NCBI RefSeq assembly: GCF_016653355.1
Contig: NZ_NHSK01000112.1
Coordinates: 1-55,949, forward strand
Origin: Rhodoplanes elegans
Lineage (GTDB): Bacteria > Pseudomonadota > Alphaproteobacteria > Rhizobiales > Xanthobacteraceae
Length of the DNA: 55,949 nucleotides
Direction of reading: 5' to 3'
Shown: in pieces, positions 17,828 to 26,302 of the stretch
Position numbering within the stretch: position 1 is the stretch's first letter
Layout of the letters: each line of letters begins with the position of its first letter
The notes under the pieces: model-generated
The model's database searches: none
What the model was told of the DNA's origin: nothing
Seen by the model: only the letters and a program-made list of their open reading frames with translations
Position numbers and translations under genes: made by a program

Positions 17828-18139
17828 GCGAGCTTTTCCGAACCACTCCCCGTGGCTCGACGAGCGTTTCGATCAGCAAGCCACACGGTCCGTCGCATCG
17901 CTCCGGCGGGACTCGTGGGCCCGCGCTCGTCGACCGGCGCGGACGACGGATCATCGTTCGAACGGGCTATTCGGCGCCACGTCCTACAACCAAACGTACT
18001 TTGCAGACAAAGAATCTCGACTTTTCCGAGAACGCGATTCTTTAACTATCCCGGACCTACGCTCCGCCAAAGCCTCCAGGTCCGCGTCGCGCCCGAGCAC
18101 CGGTGCCGCGACGGAAGGGGCCTCGGTCCCGAGCGTATC
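17828..18139. promoter_or_regulatory. Intergenic region before the first TadD-like gene, with nested hairpin
   Basis: No gene is seen in these 312 bases. Positions 17985-18055 are AT-richer than the surroundings and contain a nested inverted repeat (18009-18043). The region probably holds the promoter and 5' leader of the lipoprotein gene at 18140. Confidence 0.45.
18009..18043. repeat. Nested inverted repeat in the tadD-like leader
   Basis: Outer arms AAAGAATC (18009-18016) and GATTCTTT (18036-18043) are perfect complements. An inner stem TCTCG (18015-18019) pairs with CGAGA (18027-18031) around a loop containing CTTTTC. The two stems stack with a short bulge. It lies about 97 bases upstream of the ATG at 18140 and could be an operator or an mRNA leader structure. 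Confidence 0.5.
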
Positions 18140-18730
18140 ATGACAGTCGAGTTCCAGCGTTTCGCGTTCGTGTCCGTTGCGGGGCTCCTGTGGCTGTCCG
18201 CCTGCGAGACCACGGCCGTGAAGCTGCCCGAGCTGCCGAGCTTCGGCCGCAGCGAGGCGACGGGATCCGTGCCCGTCGTGGTGGCCGACGCCGACGTCAC
18301 CGGCTCGACGGCCGGCGCCGCGCCCAAGCTCCTGCAGGACGACATGACGCCGAGCGCGCCGAACGACGATCTCAGCGTCGGCCGCGAGCAGTTCCGGCAG
18401 GGCAACTACGGCAATGCCGAGAAGTACTGCCGCCGCTCGGTCGAGCAGACACCGAAATCCGCCGACGCGTGGCTGTGCCTCGCGGCCTCGTACGACCGGC
18501 TCAAGCGCTTCGATCTCGCCGATCGCGCCTATCTGCAGCTCATCCGCATCGTCGGCCGCAGCGCCGCGGTGCTCAACAACATGGGCTATTCCTACATGCT
18601 GCGCGGCGACTACCGCCGCGCCCGCGCCACCCTCAACGAGGCCGCCGCCAAGGATCCGGGCAATCCCTTCGTGCAGAACAACCTCGCGCTCCTCGCCGAG
18701 GCGACCGCCACGAAGGAAGGCATCCGGTAG
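18140..18730 (+). CDS. TPR lipoprotein, TadD-like (first copy)
   Basis: The 196-aa product has a lipoprotein signal ending WLSAC (Cys22), a linker of about 60 residues and three or four TPR units (about 78-185, with NNMGYSYMLRGDYRRARATL as the clearest). TadD proteins are outer-membrane-facing TPR lipoproteins needed for Flp pilus assembly. Its closeness to the tad block supports that role, although it is on the other strand and separated by the DUF1932 gene. ATG 18140 is preferred over the upstream extension, which is Arg/Ser rich. Confidence 0.7.
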   Translation: MTVEFQRFAFVSVAGLLWLSACETTAVKLPELPSFGRSEATGSVPVVVADADVTGSTAGAAPKLLQDDMTPSAPNDDLSVGREQFRQGNYGNAEKYCRRSVEQTPKSADAWLCLAASYDRLKRFDLADRAYLQLIRIVGRSAAVLNNMGYSYMLRGDYRRARATLNEAAAKDPGNPFVQNNLALLAEATATKEGIR

Positions 18731-18764
18731 CGGGCGGATCGCCCACGATCGCGGTCGCCGGCGT

Positions 18765-18806
18765 GACTTGGCCAAGCTGACTTCACCAAGCCGACTTGGC
18801 CGGGCG
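18765..18806. repeat. Three-copy 14-bp tandem repeat
   Basis: Three adjacent 14-base units, GACTTGGCCAAGCT, GACTTCACCAAGCC and GACTTGGCCGGGCG, lie between the converging TadD-like and EEP-family genes. The first unit also contains the palindrome CTTGGCCAAG. It has no coding role that I can see. Confidence 0.65.
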
Positions 18807-18818
18807 TGACGTCGCCGG

Positions 18819-19931
18819 TCAGATGTCCAGATCGACCCAGATCGCCGCGTGGTCGGAGGCGGCGTCCTTCTTGTCCTGGAGAGTCTCGTAGACGTCCCAC
18901 TTCTTCGGGCGCACGCCGGGCCACATGCCCTTGCGCAACACGCCGCCGGCCGTGACCTTCGCGAACAACGCCGGCGACAGGAACAGATAATCGATCTTGT
19001 TGGCGGCCGAGCACGGCCCGTAGGTGCCCGGAAAGCCGCCGTCGTCGAACGCCGGATGCGTGAACGCGTCCTTCAGCTTCGAGCCGCGGACGAGCGGCGA
19101 GAGCGGATCGCTGTCCGGCGTGTCGTTGAGGTCGCCGATCACGGCCACGAAAGCGTCGCCCCGCGGATCGAGCGTCTTGTAGATCTCGCGCACGCGGGCG
19201 GCCTGCGCCTTGCGCCGCGCGTTCGACTCCTCGGGACGGCCGAATCCTTTGCTCTTGAAGTGATTCACGAGAACGATCAGCCGGTTCTTCTTGCGGGTCA
19301 GCACCGTGTATTCCGGACAGTCGCGCGAGAAGATGGGGTCGCCGTCTCCGTCCACATCGTCGACATGGCTGCGCATGGTCTCGATCGGAAATCCTTCGCG
19401 GCACAGGAGACCGACGTCGATGCCGCGATCGTCGTTTCCGTCGATGACCATCACGTGGCGGAACGGCACCCCGTCGATCGCCGGTATGATCAGACGATTG
19501 AAGTCACGCAACACCGGCCGGTTCTCCGCCTCGACGACGCCGACGACATCGGCCTCGAGATCGACGAGGACGCGCGCCGTGTTGCGCATGGCGTTCTCGT
19601 CGATCGGCTCGTCGCGCAGCTCGAGCGAGCCGACCCAGTCGGCGCGGCCGCCCGCCGTGATCTCGATGCCGCCGGTGCGCGGCCGGACCAGAAGACCGCC
19701 GCGGTTGCGCCGCAGGACGACGAACGGGCCGGTGTCGCTCTTCTCCAGTCCGAGCTCGATCATCAGCTTCGCCATCTGGCGCCGCGCTGCCGCCGTGTAG
19801 GAAACCTCTCCCAGGAGCCCGTTCAGCCTGGCGAAGGCGGCGAGGATGGGCCGCCCTTCGTCCCAGCTCTCCAGGTTCATGGCCTTGGCGCGGTCGAACA
19901 GGTTCTCGACATTGTAGGCGGCTAGCCTCAT
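18819..19931 (-). CDS. Endonuclease/exonuclease/phosphatase (EEP) family hydrolase
   Basis: The 370-aa protein has EEP-fold landmarks: YNVENLFD at the N-terminus (about 5-12), a VVGVVEAEN block, GDLNDTPDSD, and a C-terminal SDHAAIWVD catalytic His block. These enzymes hydrolyse phosphodiesters (nucleic acid or phospholipid head groups) with a metal. There is no signal peptide, so it should be cytoplasmic. ATG 19931 has GAGG about six bases upstream. It converges with the TadD-like gene. The substrate is unknown. Confidence 0.8.
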   Translation of the reverse strand: MRLAAYNVENLFDRAKAMNLESWDEGRPILAAFARLNGLLGEVSYTAAARRQMAKLMIELGLEKSDTGPFVVLRRNRGGLLVRPRTGGIEITAGGRADWVGSLELRDEPIDENAMRNTARVLVDLEADVVGVVEAENRPVLRDFNRLIIPAIDGVPFRHVMVIDGNDDRGIDVGLLCREGFPIETMRSHVDDVDGDGDPIFSRDCPEYTVLTRKKNRLIVLVNHFKSKGFGRPEESNARRKAQAARVREIYKTLDPRGDAFVAVIGDLNDTPDSDPLSPLVRGSKLKDAFTHPAFDDGGFPGTYGPCSAANKIDYLFLSPALFAKVTAGGVLRKGMWPGVRPKKWDVYETLQDKKDAASDHAAIWVDLDI

Positions 19932-20213
19932 GGCACACCTCGGTCGGAGGGACGGCGGGTCCGCTCGGGCAGATCGGTGGTGGGAATGGCACAAGACGCT
20001 ACCACAACCCGAGGATGCGTCGGCCGCATGACACACATTTGAACCGCCGGGAGAGGCAGGTCTTCGGACGGCCCTCCTTCACGCCCCCTGCGGCCGATCG
20101 TCCTGGCGGCTGGGCTTTTGCCGTTTCGCTCCGAAATCGCTAGAAGGCGGGTCCGATCGTACGGCGCCCGAGAGCCACGGGCGCCGGCGCGCCCCGACCC
20201 GGAGCAGACCCGC

Positions 20214-20690
20214 ATGTTCGCCGACATCAAGACGTTCCTGGCCGAGCTGACCAGCGGGGACAAGCACCCGGCCCGGTTCGACGCGAGCGACTACCGGCTC
20301 GCCGCCGCCGCCCTGATGGTCCATGTCGCGACCCTCGACGCCAACCTCTCGGACGTCGAGCGCGCCAAGCTGCACACGCTCTTGAAGACCCGCTTCGCCC
20401 TCGACGACGCGGCGACCGACGAGCTGATCGACGCCGCCGTGGTGGCCGACCGCGACGCCGTCGACTTCTATCAGTTCACCAGCCTCCTGATGCGCACCCT
20501 CGACGAGGAGGGGCGCCGCAAGGTGGTCGCCATGATGTGGGAGATGGTGTTCGCCGACGGTGGCGTGACCGAGTTCGAGGACAACGTGATGTGGCGGGTC
20601 GCCGACCTCCTGGCCGTGCCGAACCGCGAGCGCATCGAGCTCAAGCGCGAGGTCGCGGCCGGCCGCGATCCGCTGGACGAGCCTCGGTGA
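20214..20690 (+). CDS. TerB-like family protein
   Basis: The 158-aa all-helical acidic protein has the tellurite-resistance TerB fold pattern: LAAAALMVHVATLDANLSDVE, a central DDAATDELIDAA segment, and MWEMVFADGGVTEFEDNVMWRVADLL. TerB-like proteins are cytoplasmic, often bind metal, and have a poorly defined role. ATG 20214 has GGAG nine bases upstream. Its TGA overlaps the GTG start of the next gene (GTGA), so the two are translationally coupled. Confidence 0.75.
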   Translation: MFADIKTFLAELTSGDKHPARFDASDYRLAAAALMVHVATLDANLSDVERAKLHTLLKTRFALDDAATDELIDAAVVADRDAVDFYQFTSLLMRTLDEEGRRKVVAMMWEMVFADGGVTEFEDNVMWRVADLLAVPNRERIELKREVAAGRDPLDEPR

Positions 20691-21496
20691 CGGCGGCGGC
20701 GCCGTCGCCCGTCGCCGTCGTCACCGGCGCCTCCTCGGGCATCGGTGCCGAGCTGGCGAAGCTGTTCGCCGCCGACGGCCATGCCGTGGTGCTGGTCGCG
20801 CGGCGCGCCGCCGATCTCAACGCCCTCGCCGACGAGATCGCCGCGACCGGCCGGCCGCGCCCGCATGTCGTGGTGCTCGACCTCGCGCAGCCCGATGCGG
20901 TGGCGCATCTGCGCGCCGCGCTGGCCGAGCGCGGCGCCGTGGCGAAGTATCTCGTCAACAATGCCGGCTTCGGCCTGCTCGGCGTCGCGACGTCGCTGGA
21001 TCACGGCGAGCAGCTCGCGATGATCGACCTCAACGTCAAGGCGCTCACCGCGCTCAGCCTCGCCTTCGCCGACGATCTCGTCGCGCAGCAAGGCGGCCTC
21101 CTCAATGTCGGCTCGCTCGCCGGCTTCGTGCCGGGGCCCGGCATGGCCGTCTATTACGCCACCAAGGCCTTCGTGAACTCGTTCTCGGAGGCGCTGTGGC
21201 GCGAGCTCGGGCCGAAGGGCGTCGCCGTCACGGTGCTGTGCCCCGGTCCGGTGCCGACCGGGTTCCAGGCGCGCGCCGGCGTCACCGTCTCGGGCCTGCA
21301 GAGCATCCTCACCGTGACGGCCGCCGACGCCGCGAAGGCCGGCTACGATGCCCTGATGGGCCGCCGTCGCATGGTGGTCCCGGGGCGGCTCGCCAATCTG
21401 GTGCCGCTGTTCGCCCGCGTTCTCCCGCGCCGCACCATGATCGCGCTGATCGCCTCGACCCAGATCCGGCGCCTCGGCCCCGGCGGCGGGCTTTAG
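20687..21496 (+). CDS. Short-chain dehydrogenase/reductase
   Basis: The 269-aa classical SDR has the cofactor motif TGASSGIG near residue 15, NNAG near 87, a catalytic Ser in GSLAGFVPG and YYATK with the Tyr-Lys pair. It resembles the DltE/YqjQ-like SDR subgroup; the substrate is unknown. I chose GTG 20687, which overlaps the TerB-like stop by four bases; the upstream frame is Arg-rich shadow. A strong intrinsic terminator follows at 21564. Confidence 0.85.
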   Translation: MTAAAPSPVAVVTGASSGIGAELAKLFAADGHAVVLVARRAADLNALADEIAATGRPRPHVVVLDLAQPDAVAHLRAALAERGAVAKYLVNNAGFGLLGVATSLDHGEQLAMIDLNVKALTALSLAFADDLVAQQGGLLNVGSLAGFVPGPGMAVYYATKAFVNSFSEALWRELGPKGVAVTVLCPGPVPTGFQARAGVTVSGLQSILTVTAADAAKAGYDALMGRRRMVVPGRLANLVPLFARVLPRRTMIALIASTQIRRLGPGGGL

Positions 21497-21563
21497 GCCC
21501 GGCAGTCGGCCGCGCGGCGGCAGGGCGAACCCGTTTCCTTCTTCACGACACCCACAGCAGGAC

Positions 21564-21600
21564 CGTGCTGCCGCGGCAACACGCGGCAGCACGTGTTTTC
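21564..21600 (+). terminator. Intrinsic terminator after the SDR gene
   Basis: A perfect 12-bp stem, CGTGCTGCCGCG paired with CGCGGCAGCACG around a GCAACA loop, is followed by TGTTTTC. It sits 67 bases after the SDR stop and should end the TerB-SDR transcript before the amidotransferase gene. Confidence 0.85.
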
Positions 21601-21715
21601 TCACTTGGTCGCCATGCGTGGCATTACGCTTGCTTGTCGCATTGCGGCCCCTTTAGCCTTCCAGATTGTTCGCTTCGTGAAGCCGACCAGGACTACGCCG
21701 ACCAGGAACGCGACG

Positions 21716-22486
21716 ATGCCGGAGCCCGTACTGATCGTTCTGCACCAGGAAACCTCGACGCCGGGACGCGTCGGGCAGTTCCTGCAGGCGCGTGGCATCC
21801 CGCTCGACATCCGCCGCCCGCGCTTCGGCGAGCGCCTGCCCGAGACGCTGGCCGAGCACGCCGGTGCCGTGGTGTTCGGCGGCCCGATGAGCGCCAACGA
21901 CCCGGACGACTTCGTCAAGCAGGAGATCGACTGGCTCGCCGTGCCGCTGAAGGAGCAGAAGCCGTTTCTCGGCATCTGCCTCGGCGCCCAGATGCTCGCC
22001 AGGCATCTCGGCGCCCGGGTCGCGCCACATCCCGAAGGCAAGGCCGAGATCGGCTACTATCCGCTGCGCGCGACGCTCGACGGTCATCGCGTCTGCCCGC
22101 ACTGGCCGGCCCACGTGTACCAGTGGCACCGCGAGGGCTTCGAGCTGCCGGCCGGCTCGCGCCTGTTGGCCGAGGGCGACATGTTCCGGGTGCAGGCGTT
22201 CCGCCACGGCCCGGCCGCCTACGGCATCCAGTTCCATCCCGAGGTGACGCACGCGATGATGTGCCGGTGGACGACCCGCGGGCACGAGCGGCTGGCCTTG
22301 CCGGGTGCGCGGCCGCGGGTGGATCATTTTGCCGAGCGGCCCATGTACGACGGCGCCATCCGGGCCTGGCTGACCGAGTTCCTCGACGGCTGGCTCGCCG
22401 GCCCGCGGGCCGAGGCCCGCCCCGGCCGCGGCGCCGAGCGCGTCACCGGCATGGCGATGGCGGCCGGGCCTTACGCGGCGGGCTGA
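21716..22486 (+). CDS. Class I glutamine amidotransferase-like protein
   Basis: The 256-aa protein is a stand-alone type 1 GATase domain. FGGPMSAND is at about 54, the nucleophile elbow GICLGAQ (Cys88), and FHPEVTH gives His174 and Glu176. Such GMP-synthase-like proteins act on gamma-glutamyl or other amide bonds, and the partner is not evident here. ATG 21716 has AGGAA seven bases upstream. The in-frame extension to 21593 runs back to the terminator, so I left it out. Confidence 0.85.
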   Translation: MPEPVLIVLHQETSTPGRVGQFLQARGIPLDIRRPRFGERLPETLAEHAGAVVFGGPMSANDPDDFVKQEIDWLAVPLKEQKPFLGICLGAQMLARHLGARVAPHPEGKAEIGYYPLRATLDGHRVCPHWPAHVYQWHREGFELPAGSRLLAEGDMFRVQAFRHGPAAYGIQFHPEVTHAMMCRWTTRGHERLALPGARPRVDHFAERPMYDGAIRAWLTEFLDGWLAGPRAEARPGRGAERVTGMAMAAGPYAAG

Positions 22487-22510
22487 TCGGTCGGCAAGCC
22501 CCTTTCCGAT

Positions 22511-22629
22511 CATTCCGGGGCGCGGGCCGATGGCCCGCGAACCCGGAATCCAGCCCAGACCAATCCAGTCCAGACCTCAGAGATCGCCGCTGGTTTCCGG
22601 GTTCGCGGCTTGGCCGCGCCCCGGAATGA
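22511..22629. repeat. Family A palindromic intergenic repeat, copy 1
   Basis: The left half opens CATTCCGGGGCGCGG and ends GAACCCGGAATCCAGC. The right half runs as its inverted counterpart to GCCCCGGAATGA. The copy overlaps the last codons of the LysR gene. Related copies lie at 29667-29798 and 32164-32267, with a half copy at 40261-40305. Confidence 0.85.
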
Positions 22630-23548
22630 CAGAGAGGCTTTCATCCACCCCACTCCTCGCCCTTTCCCGCAGGAAGGCGACGAAGGCGCGCAGCGGCGCC
22701 GGCAGATGGTCGCGGCCGGCGTAGTAGAGGAACGGGCCGGAGAAGCTCGGCCACCAGTCGGACAGGACCGGCACCAGCGTGCCGCGGGCGAGCGCCGGCG
22801 ACAGCGCCGCCTCGAAGGTGGCGATGACGCCGAGCCCGGCCTCGGCTGCGGCGACCTCCAGATCGAGATTGGAGGCGACCAGCGGCCCCTTCGGGCTGAT
22901 CCGCACCACCTCGCCGTCGCGCTCGAACTCCCAGGGCAGCGCGACGCCGCTCGGGAACCGGTGGCGGATGCAGGCATGATCGAGGAGGTCGCGCGGATGC
23001 GCCGGCGTCCCGTGCCGGGCGAGATAGGCGGGCGCCGCAGCGGCGGCGTAACGCTGGCGGCGCGGCCCGATCGGCACTGCGATCATGTCCTGCTCGAGCC
23101 GCTCGTCGTAGCGCACCCCGGCGTCGAAGCCGGCCGCCAGCACGTCGATGAAGCTGTCCTCGGCGACCACCTCCAGGGTGACCCACGGATGGCGCTCGAG
23201 GAACGCGCAGGCGATCGGCGGCAGCACGGGGCGGGCCACGATAGTCGGTACGTTGAGGCGCAGCGTCCCGGTCGGGCTGTCGCGCACGCTGTTGATCGCG
23301 TCGACCGCCGCCGCGACCTCGCCGAGCGCCGGGGCGAGCCGCTCCAGCAGCCGGGCGCCGGCCTCGGTCGGGGTGACGCTGCGGGTGGTCCGGTTGAGGA
23401 GCCGCACGCCGAGCCGCGCCTCCAGGCGCCGCACCGCTTCGCTCAGGCTCGACGGCGAGACGCCGCGCACCGCCGCCGCTCCGCGAAAGCTGCGGGCCCG
23501 TGCCACCGCCGCGAAGGCATCGAGATCGGCCAGATCCGCGTCGGCCAT
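22577..23548 (-). CDS. LysR-family transcriptional regulator
   Basis: The 323-aa protein has an N-terminal winged HTH (ADLDAFAAVARARSFRGAAA to VRRLEARLGVRLLNRTTRS, about 6-63) and a periplasmic-binding-like effector domain. It matches the LysR group that often represses or activates a neighbouring oxidoreductase gene. The last 17 residues, VIPGRGQAANPETSGDL, are encoded by repeat A copy 1, so the original C-terminus was probably shorter or different. ATG 23548 has AGGCGG upstream. Its divergent neighbour is only the remnant of an aldo/keto reductase. Confidence 0.88.
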   Translation of the reverse strand: MADADLADLDAFAAVARARSFRGAAAVRGVSPSSLSEAVRRLEARLGVRLLNRTTRSVTPTEAGARLLERLAPALGEVAAAVDAINSVRDSPTGTLRLNVPTIVARPVLPPIACAFLERHPWVTLEVVAEDSFIDVLAAGFDAGVRYDERLEQDMIAVPIGPRRQRYAAAAAPAYLARHGTPAHPRDLLDHACIRHRFPSGVALPWEFERDGEVVRISPKGPLVASNLDLEVAAAEAGLGVIATFEAALSPALARGTLVPVLSDWWPSFSGPFLYYAGRDHLPAPLRAFVAFLRERARSGVDESLSVIPGRGQAANPETSGDL

Positions 23549-24189
23549 GATCCGCCTTTTGTCCTGAATTTCGCACAGCCCGTTCCGACAATGGCGCATT
23601 ATCGAACAAAGTGCCAGCAGAGCGCCGACATCGTGCCGCTGGTCGGCGCGCGGCGGCGCGACCGCCTTACCGAGGCGCTCGGCAGCCTCGACGTCACAGT
23701 TGGGGCCGGACCACCTCGCGGCGATCGAGCGCGCCGTGCCGAAGGGCGCCGCCGCCGGCGCCCGCTGCGCCGAGTCCCAGATGGGGGTGCTCGACTCGGA
23801 GCGGTGATCGATGGCGCCGCGATCAAGCACTCGCGTCGCCCGCACGTCTATCGAACATGCAACAACACGGACACACCCCGCTCCGACGTGCCCGTGATGC
23901 CGCCGCCTCTAGTCGTTACGAGCTATGGAGATGAACCGATCTCGCGCCAGACGAACAGCTATTTGAAAATTATATATCCCCCACCGGTCAGAGCGATCTT
24001 CATTCGTCGACTCTCGTTATAAGTTTATTCATTGCCTGGAAATGACATTGGCCTCAACCAAAACGAGCTTCGCATCCATACCGGCCGTGGCGGCGTATCG
24101 CACCTGTCGCCGCCGGCCGTTACGGCCGGAGTTCCCCCGGCGGAGCGAACCAAGACGTGGCCGCCGATGCCTCCGACCGGAGAAGACCG
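23549..24189. other. 641-base region with gene remnant and AT-rich patch
   Basis: The first part should contain the LysR promoter. Positions 23624-23807 hold a frameshifted aldo/keto reductase tail. Positions 23808-23955 show nothing I can identify. Positions 23955-24065 are markedly AT-rich for this genome (for example TTGAAAATTATATA) and may hold the promoter of the chemoreceptor gene or be leftover foreign DNA. Confidence 0.55.
23624..23807 (+). pseudogene. C-terminal remnant of an aldo/keto reductase, frameshifted
   Basis: One frame encodes DIVPLVGARRRDRLTEALGS. After a frameshift between about 23680 and 23709, the next frame continues DHLAAIERAVPKGAAAG and then ARCAESQMGVLDSER, ending at TGA 23805-23807. 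Together these match the C-terminal end of NADP aldo/keto reductases (the VGAR strand, then the final helix ending in LDSER). The rest of the roughly 330-aa enzyme is missing upstream. The remnant is divergent from the LysR gene, as expected for a lost target gene. Confidence 0.75.
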
Positions 24190-26157
24190 ATGTCGTTTCG
24201 CCTTCGCCTGACCCACAAGATCGCCGGTCTCGGCGTGCTCGGGATCGTCGGCCTCGCCGTGGTCGGCGGCCTTTATCTGACCGGCACGGCCGAGCAGTCG
24301 CGCTACCGCCTCGACGCCGCCACGGCCCGTACGCTCGACCGCGACGCGACCCGGGTACTGGTCGATCTCCTGGAGCTGCGGCGGGCCGAGAAGGACTTCC
24401 TGCTGCGCAAGGACGCCCGCTACGCCGACCGGCACGCCGCGTCGAGCCGAAAGGTCGCGGACGCGCTCGCGACCCTGCAGGCCGATGCCGGCAAGGCCGA
24501 CGGCACGCTCGCCGCCGACATCGCGGCGGTGCGGGCCGGTTTCGACGTCTATGCGACGCAGTTCCGCACGCTCGCCGAGGCCCGCACCCGGCTCGGCCTC
24601 GACGAGAGCTCCGGGCTCGAGGGCTCGCTGCGCAAGAGCGTGCACGCGATCGAGCAGCAGGTGAGCCGCCTCGATCAGCCGCAGCTCCTCGTCACCATGC
24701 TGATGATGCGACGGCACGAGAAGGACTTCATGCTGCGTGGCGACGCGCGCTACGGCGCCGAGATGAAGACGCGGGACGGCGAGTTCCGCACCAAGCTCGC
24801 CGCGGCCGACATGCCGGATGCGGCCCGCGCCGTCGTGACGATGGCTCTCGCCGCCTATCAGGCCGACTTCGCCGCCTGGATGGCCGAGGCGCAGCGGGTC
24901 GCCGTCGCCCAGAAGGCCGTGTCGGAAACGTTCGCCGCCATCGAGCCGCGGATCGACGCGATCCACACGGCGCTGGAGACCGCCCGCACGCGCAGCGAGG
25001 CGGCCGAGACGGCGGCGATCGACCAGACCTCGGATCGTCTGAAGATCGTCATCCTCGCGGTCGTCGGCGCCGTCGCGATCCTCTCGCTGCTGATCGGGCG
25101 GTCGCTGTCGCGTCCCCTCACGGCGATGACGGCCGGCATGCAGCGGCTCGCCGGCGGGGACTTCGATGTCGCGCTGCCGGGCCTGTCACGCACCGACGAG
25201 GTCGGCGACATCGCCCGCGCCGTCGAGGTGTTCAAGGTGAAGGCGCAGGAGCGCTCGCGCCAAGAGGCGATGGCGCAGGCCGAGCGCGAGCGCGCCGCCG
25301 CGGCGGTCCGCAAGGCCGACATGGTGCGGCTCGCCGATCAGTTCGAGCAGGCGGTCGGCGGCATCATCGCGACCGTGTCGGCGGCGTCGACCGAGCTGGA
25401 GGCGACCGCCGGCACGCTCACGCGCACGGCCGACACGACCCGGCAGATGTCGACGAGCGTCAGCGCCGCGTCGGAGGAGGCGTCGACCAACGTGCAGGCG
25501 GTCGCCGCGGCGGCCGACGAGCTGACCGCCTCGGTCGGCGAGATCGGCCGCCAGGTGCAGACGTCGAGCCGCATCGCCGAGTCCGCTGTGACCGAGGCGA
25601 CCCGCACCGACGCGCGGGTGGGCGAGCTGGCGGACGCGGCCGGGCGCATCGGCGACGTCGTCAAGCTGATCACGGCGATCGCCGAGCAGACCAACCTGCT
25701 GGCGCTCAACGCCACCATCGAGGCGGCACGGGCCGGCGAGGCAGGCCGCGGCTTCGCCGTGGTCGCCTCCGAGGTGAAGGCGCTCGCCGCCCAGACCGCC
25801 AAGGCGACAGACGAGATCGCCGCCCAGGTCGGCGGCATGCAGTCGGCGACGACCGAGTCGGTGACGGCGATCAAGGCGATCGGCGGCACCATCGGGCAGA
25901 TCGCCGAGGTCGCCGCGGCGATCGCCGCCGCCGTCGAGGAGCAGAACGCCGCGACGACCGAGATCTCGCGCAACATCCAGCACGCCGCCGCCGGGGCCGC
26001 CGAGGTGTCGTCGACGATCGTCCAGGTGAAGCGCGGCGCCGAGGAGACCGGGGCCGCCTCGGGCGAGGTGCTGCAGGCGGCGAGCCGGCTCGCCCGCGAG
26101 AGCAGCCGGCTGCGGCAGGAGGTCGACACCTTCCTGGCCACCGTGCGGGCGGCGTGA
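24190..26157 (+). CDS. Methyl-accepting chemotaxis protein with HBM sensor domain
   Basis: The 655-aa receptor has a membrane segment at about 9-31 and a periplasmic helical bimodular (HBM) domain marked by twin motifs [10 protein letters not shown] (64-73) and [10 protein letters not shown] (174-183). A second membrane segment (285-303), HAMP (304-356) and the signalling domain with the tip [19 protein letters not shown] follow. Known HBM receptors such as McpS bind organic acids, so a carboxylate ligand is possible. It has no C-terminal CheR-tether pentapeptide; it ends [11 protein letters not shown] 24190 has GGAGAAG upstream. Confidence 0.9.
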   Translation: MSFRLRLTHKIAGLGVLGIVGLAVVGGLYLTGTAEQSRYRLDAATARTLDRDATRVLVDLLELRRAEKDFLLRKDARYADRHAASSRKVADALATLQADAGKADGTLAADIAAVRAGFDVYATQFRTLAEARTRLGLDESSGLEGSLRKSVHAIEQQVSRLDQPQLLVTMLMMRRHEKDFMLRGDARYGAEMKTRDGEFRTKLAAADMPDAARAVVTMALAAYQADFAAWMAEAQRVAVAQKAVSETFAAIEPRIDAIHTALETARTRSEAAETAAIDQTSDRLKIVILAVVGAVAILSLLIGRSLSRPLTAMTAGMQRLAGGDFDVALPGLSRTDEVGDIARAVEVFKVKAQERSRQEAMAQAERERAAAAVRKADMVRLADQFEQAVGGIIATVSAASTELEATAGTLTRTADTTRQMSTSVSAASEEASTNVQAVAAAADELTASVGEIGRQVQTSSRIAESAVTEATRTDARVGELADAAGRIGDVVKLITAIAEQTNLLALNATIEAARAGEAGRGFAVVASEVKALAAQTAKATDEIAAQVGGMQSATTESVTAIKAIGGTIGQIAEVAAAIAAAVEEQNAATTEISRNIQHAAAGAAEVSSTIVQVKRGAEETGAASGEVLQAASRLARESSRLRQEVDTFLATVRAA

Positions 26158-26245
26158 CCCGCTCAATGCGGCCCGAAGCTTAGGCACTCCTTAAACGGTT
26201 CGGGCCATAACGGGCCCGCAATCAGTCCTGTGCCGCGGGGGCCGG

Positions 26246-26271
26246 GCTGCCGGCACGTGCCGGCACGTGCG
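26246..26271. repeat. Short palindromic tandem repeat between the two chemoreceptors
   Basis: Two adjacent copies of the 10-mer TGCCGGCACG plus a partial third form a run of overlapping palindromes (GCCGGCACGTGCCGGC). It lies just upstream of the second receptor gene, possibly in its leader. Confidence 0.5.
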
Positions 26272-26302
26272 GTCCGGAGGCGGGTCCCAGAAGTCTCTTT
26301 CG

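Noticed and set aside
20537-20686. N-terminal extension of the SDR protein
   Set aside because: The extension is Arg-rich and out of frame with the TerB-like coding sequence it overlaps. The Rossmann motif sits at the normal place if GTG 20687 is used.
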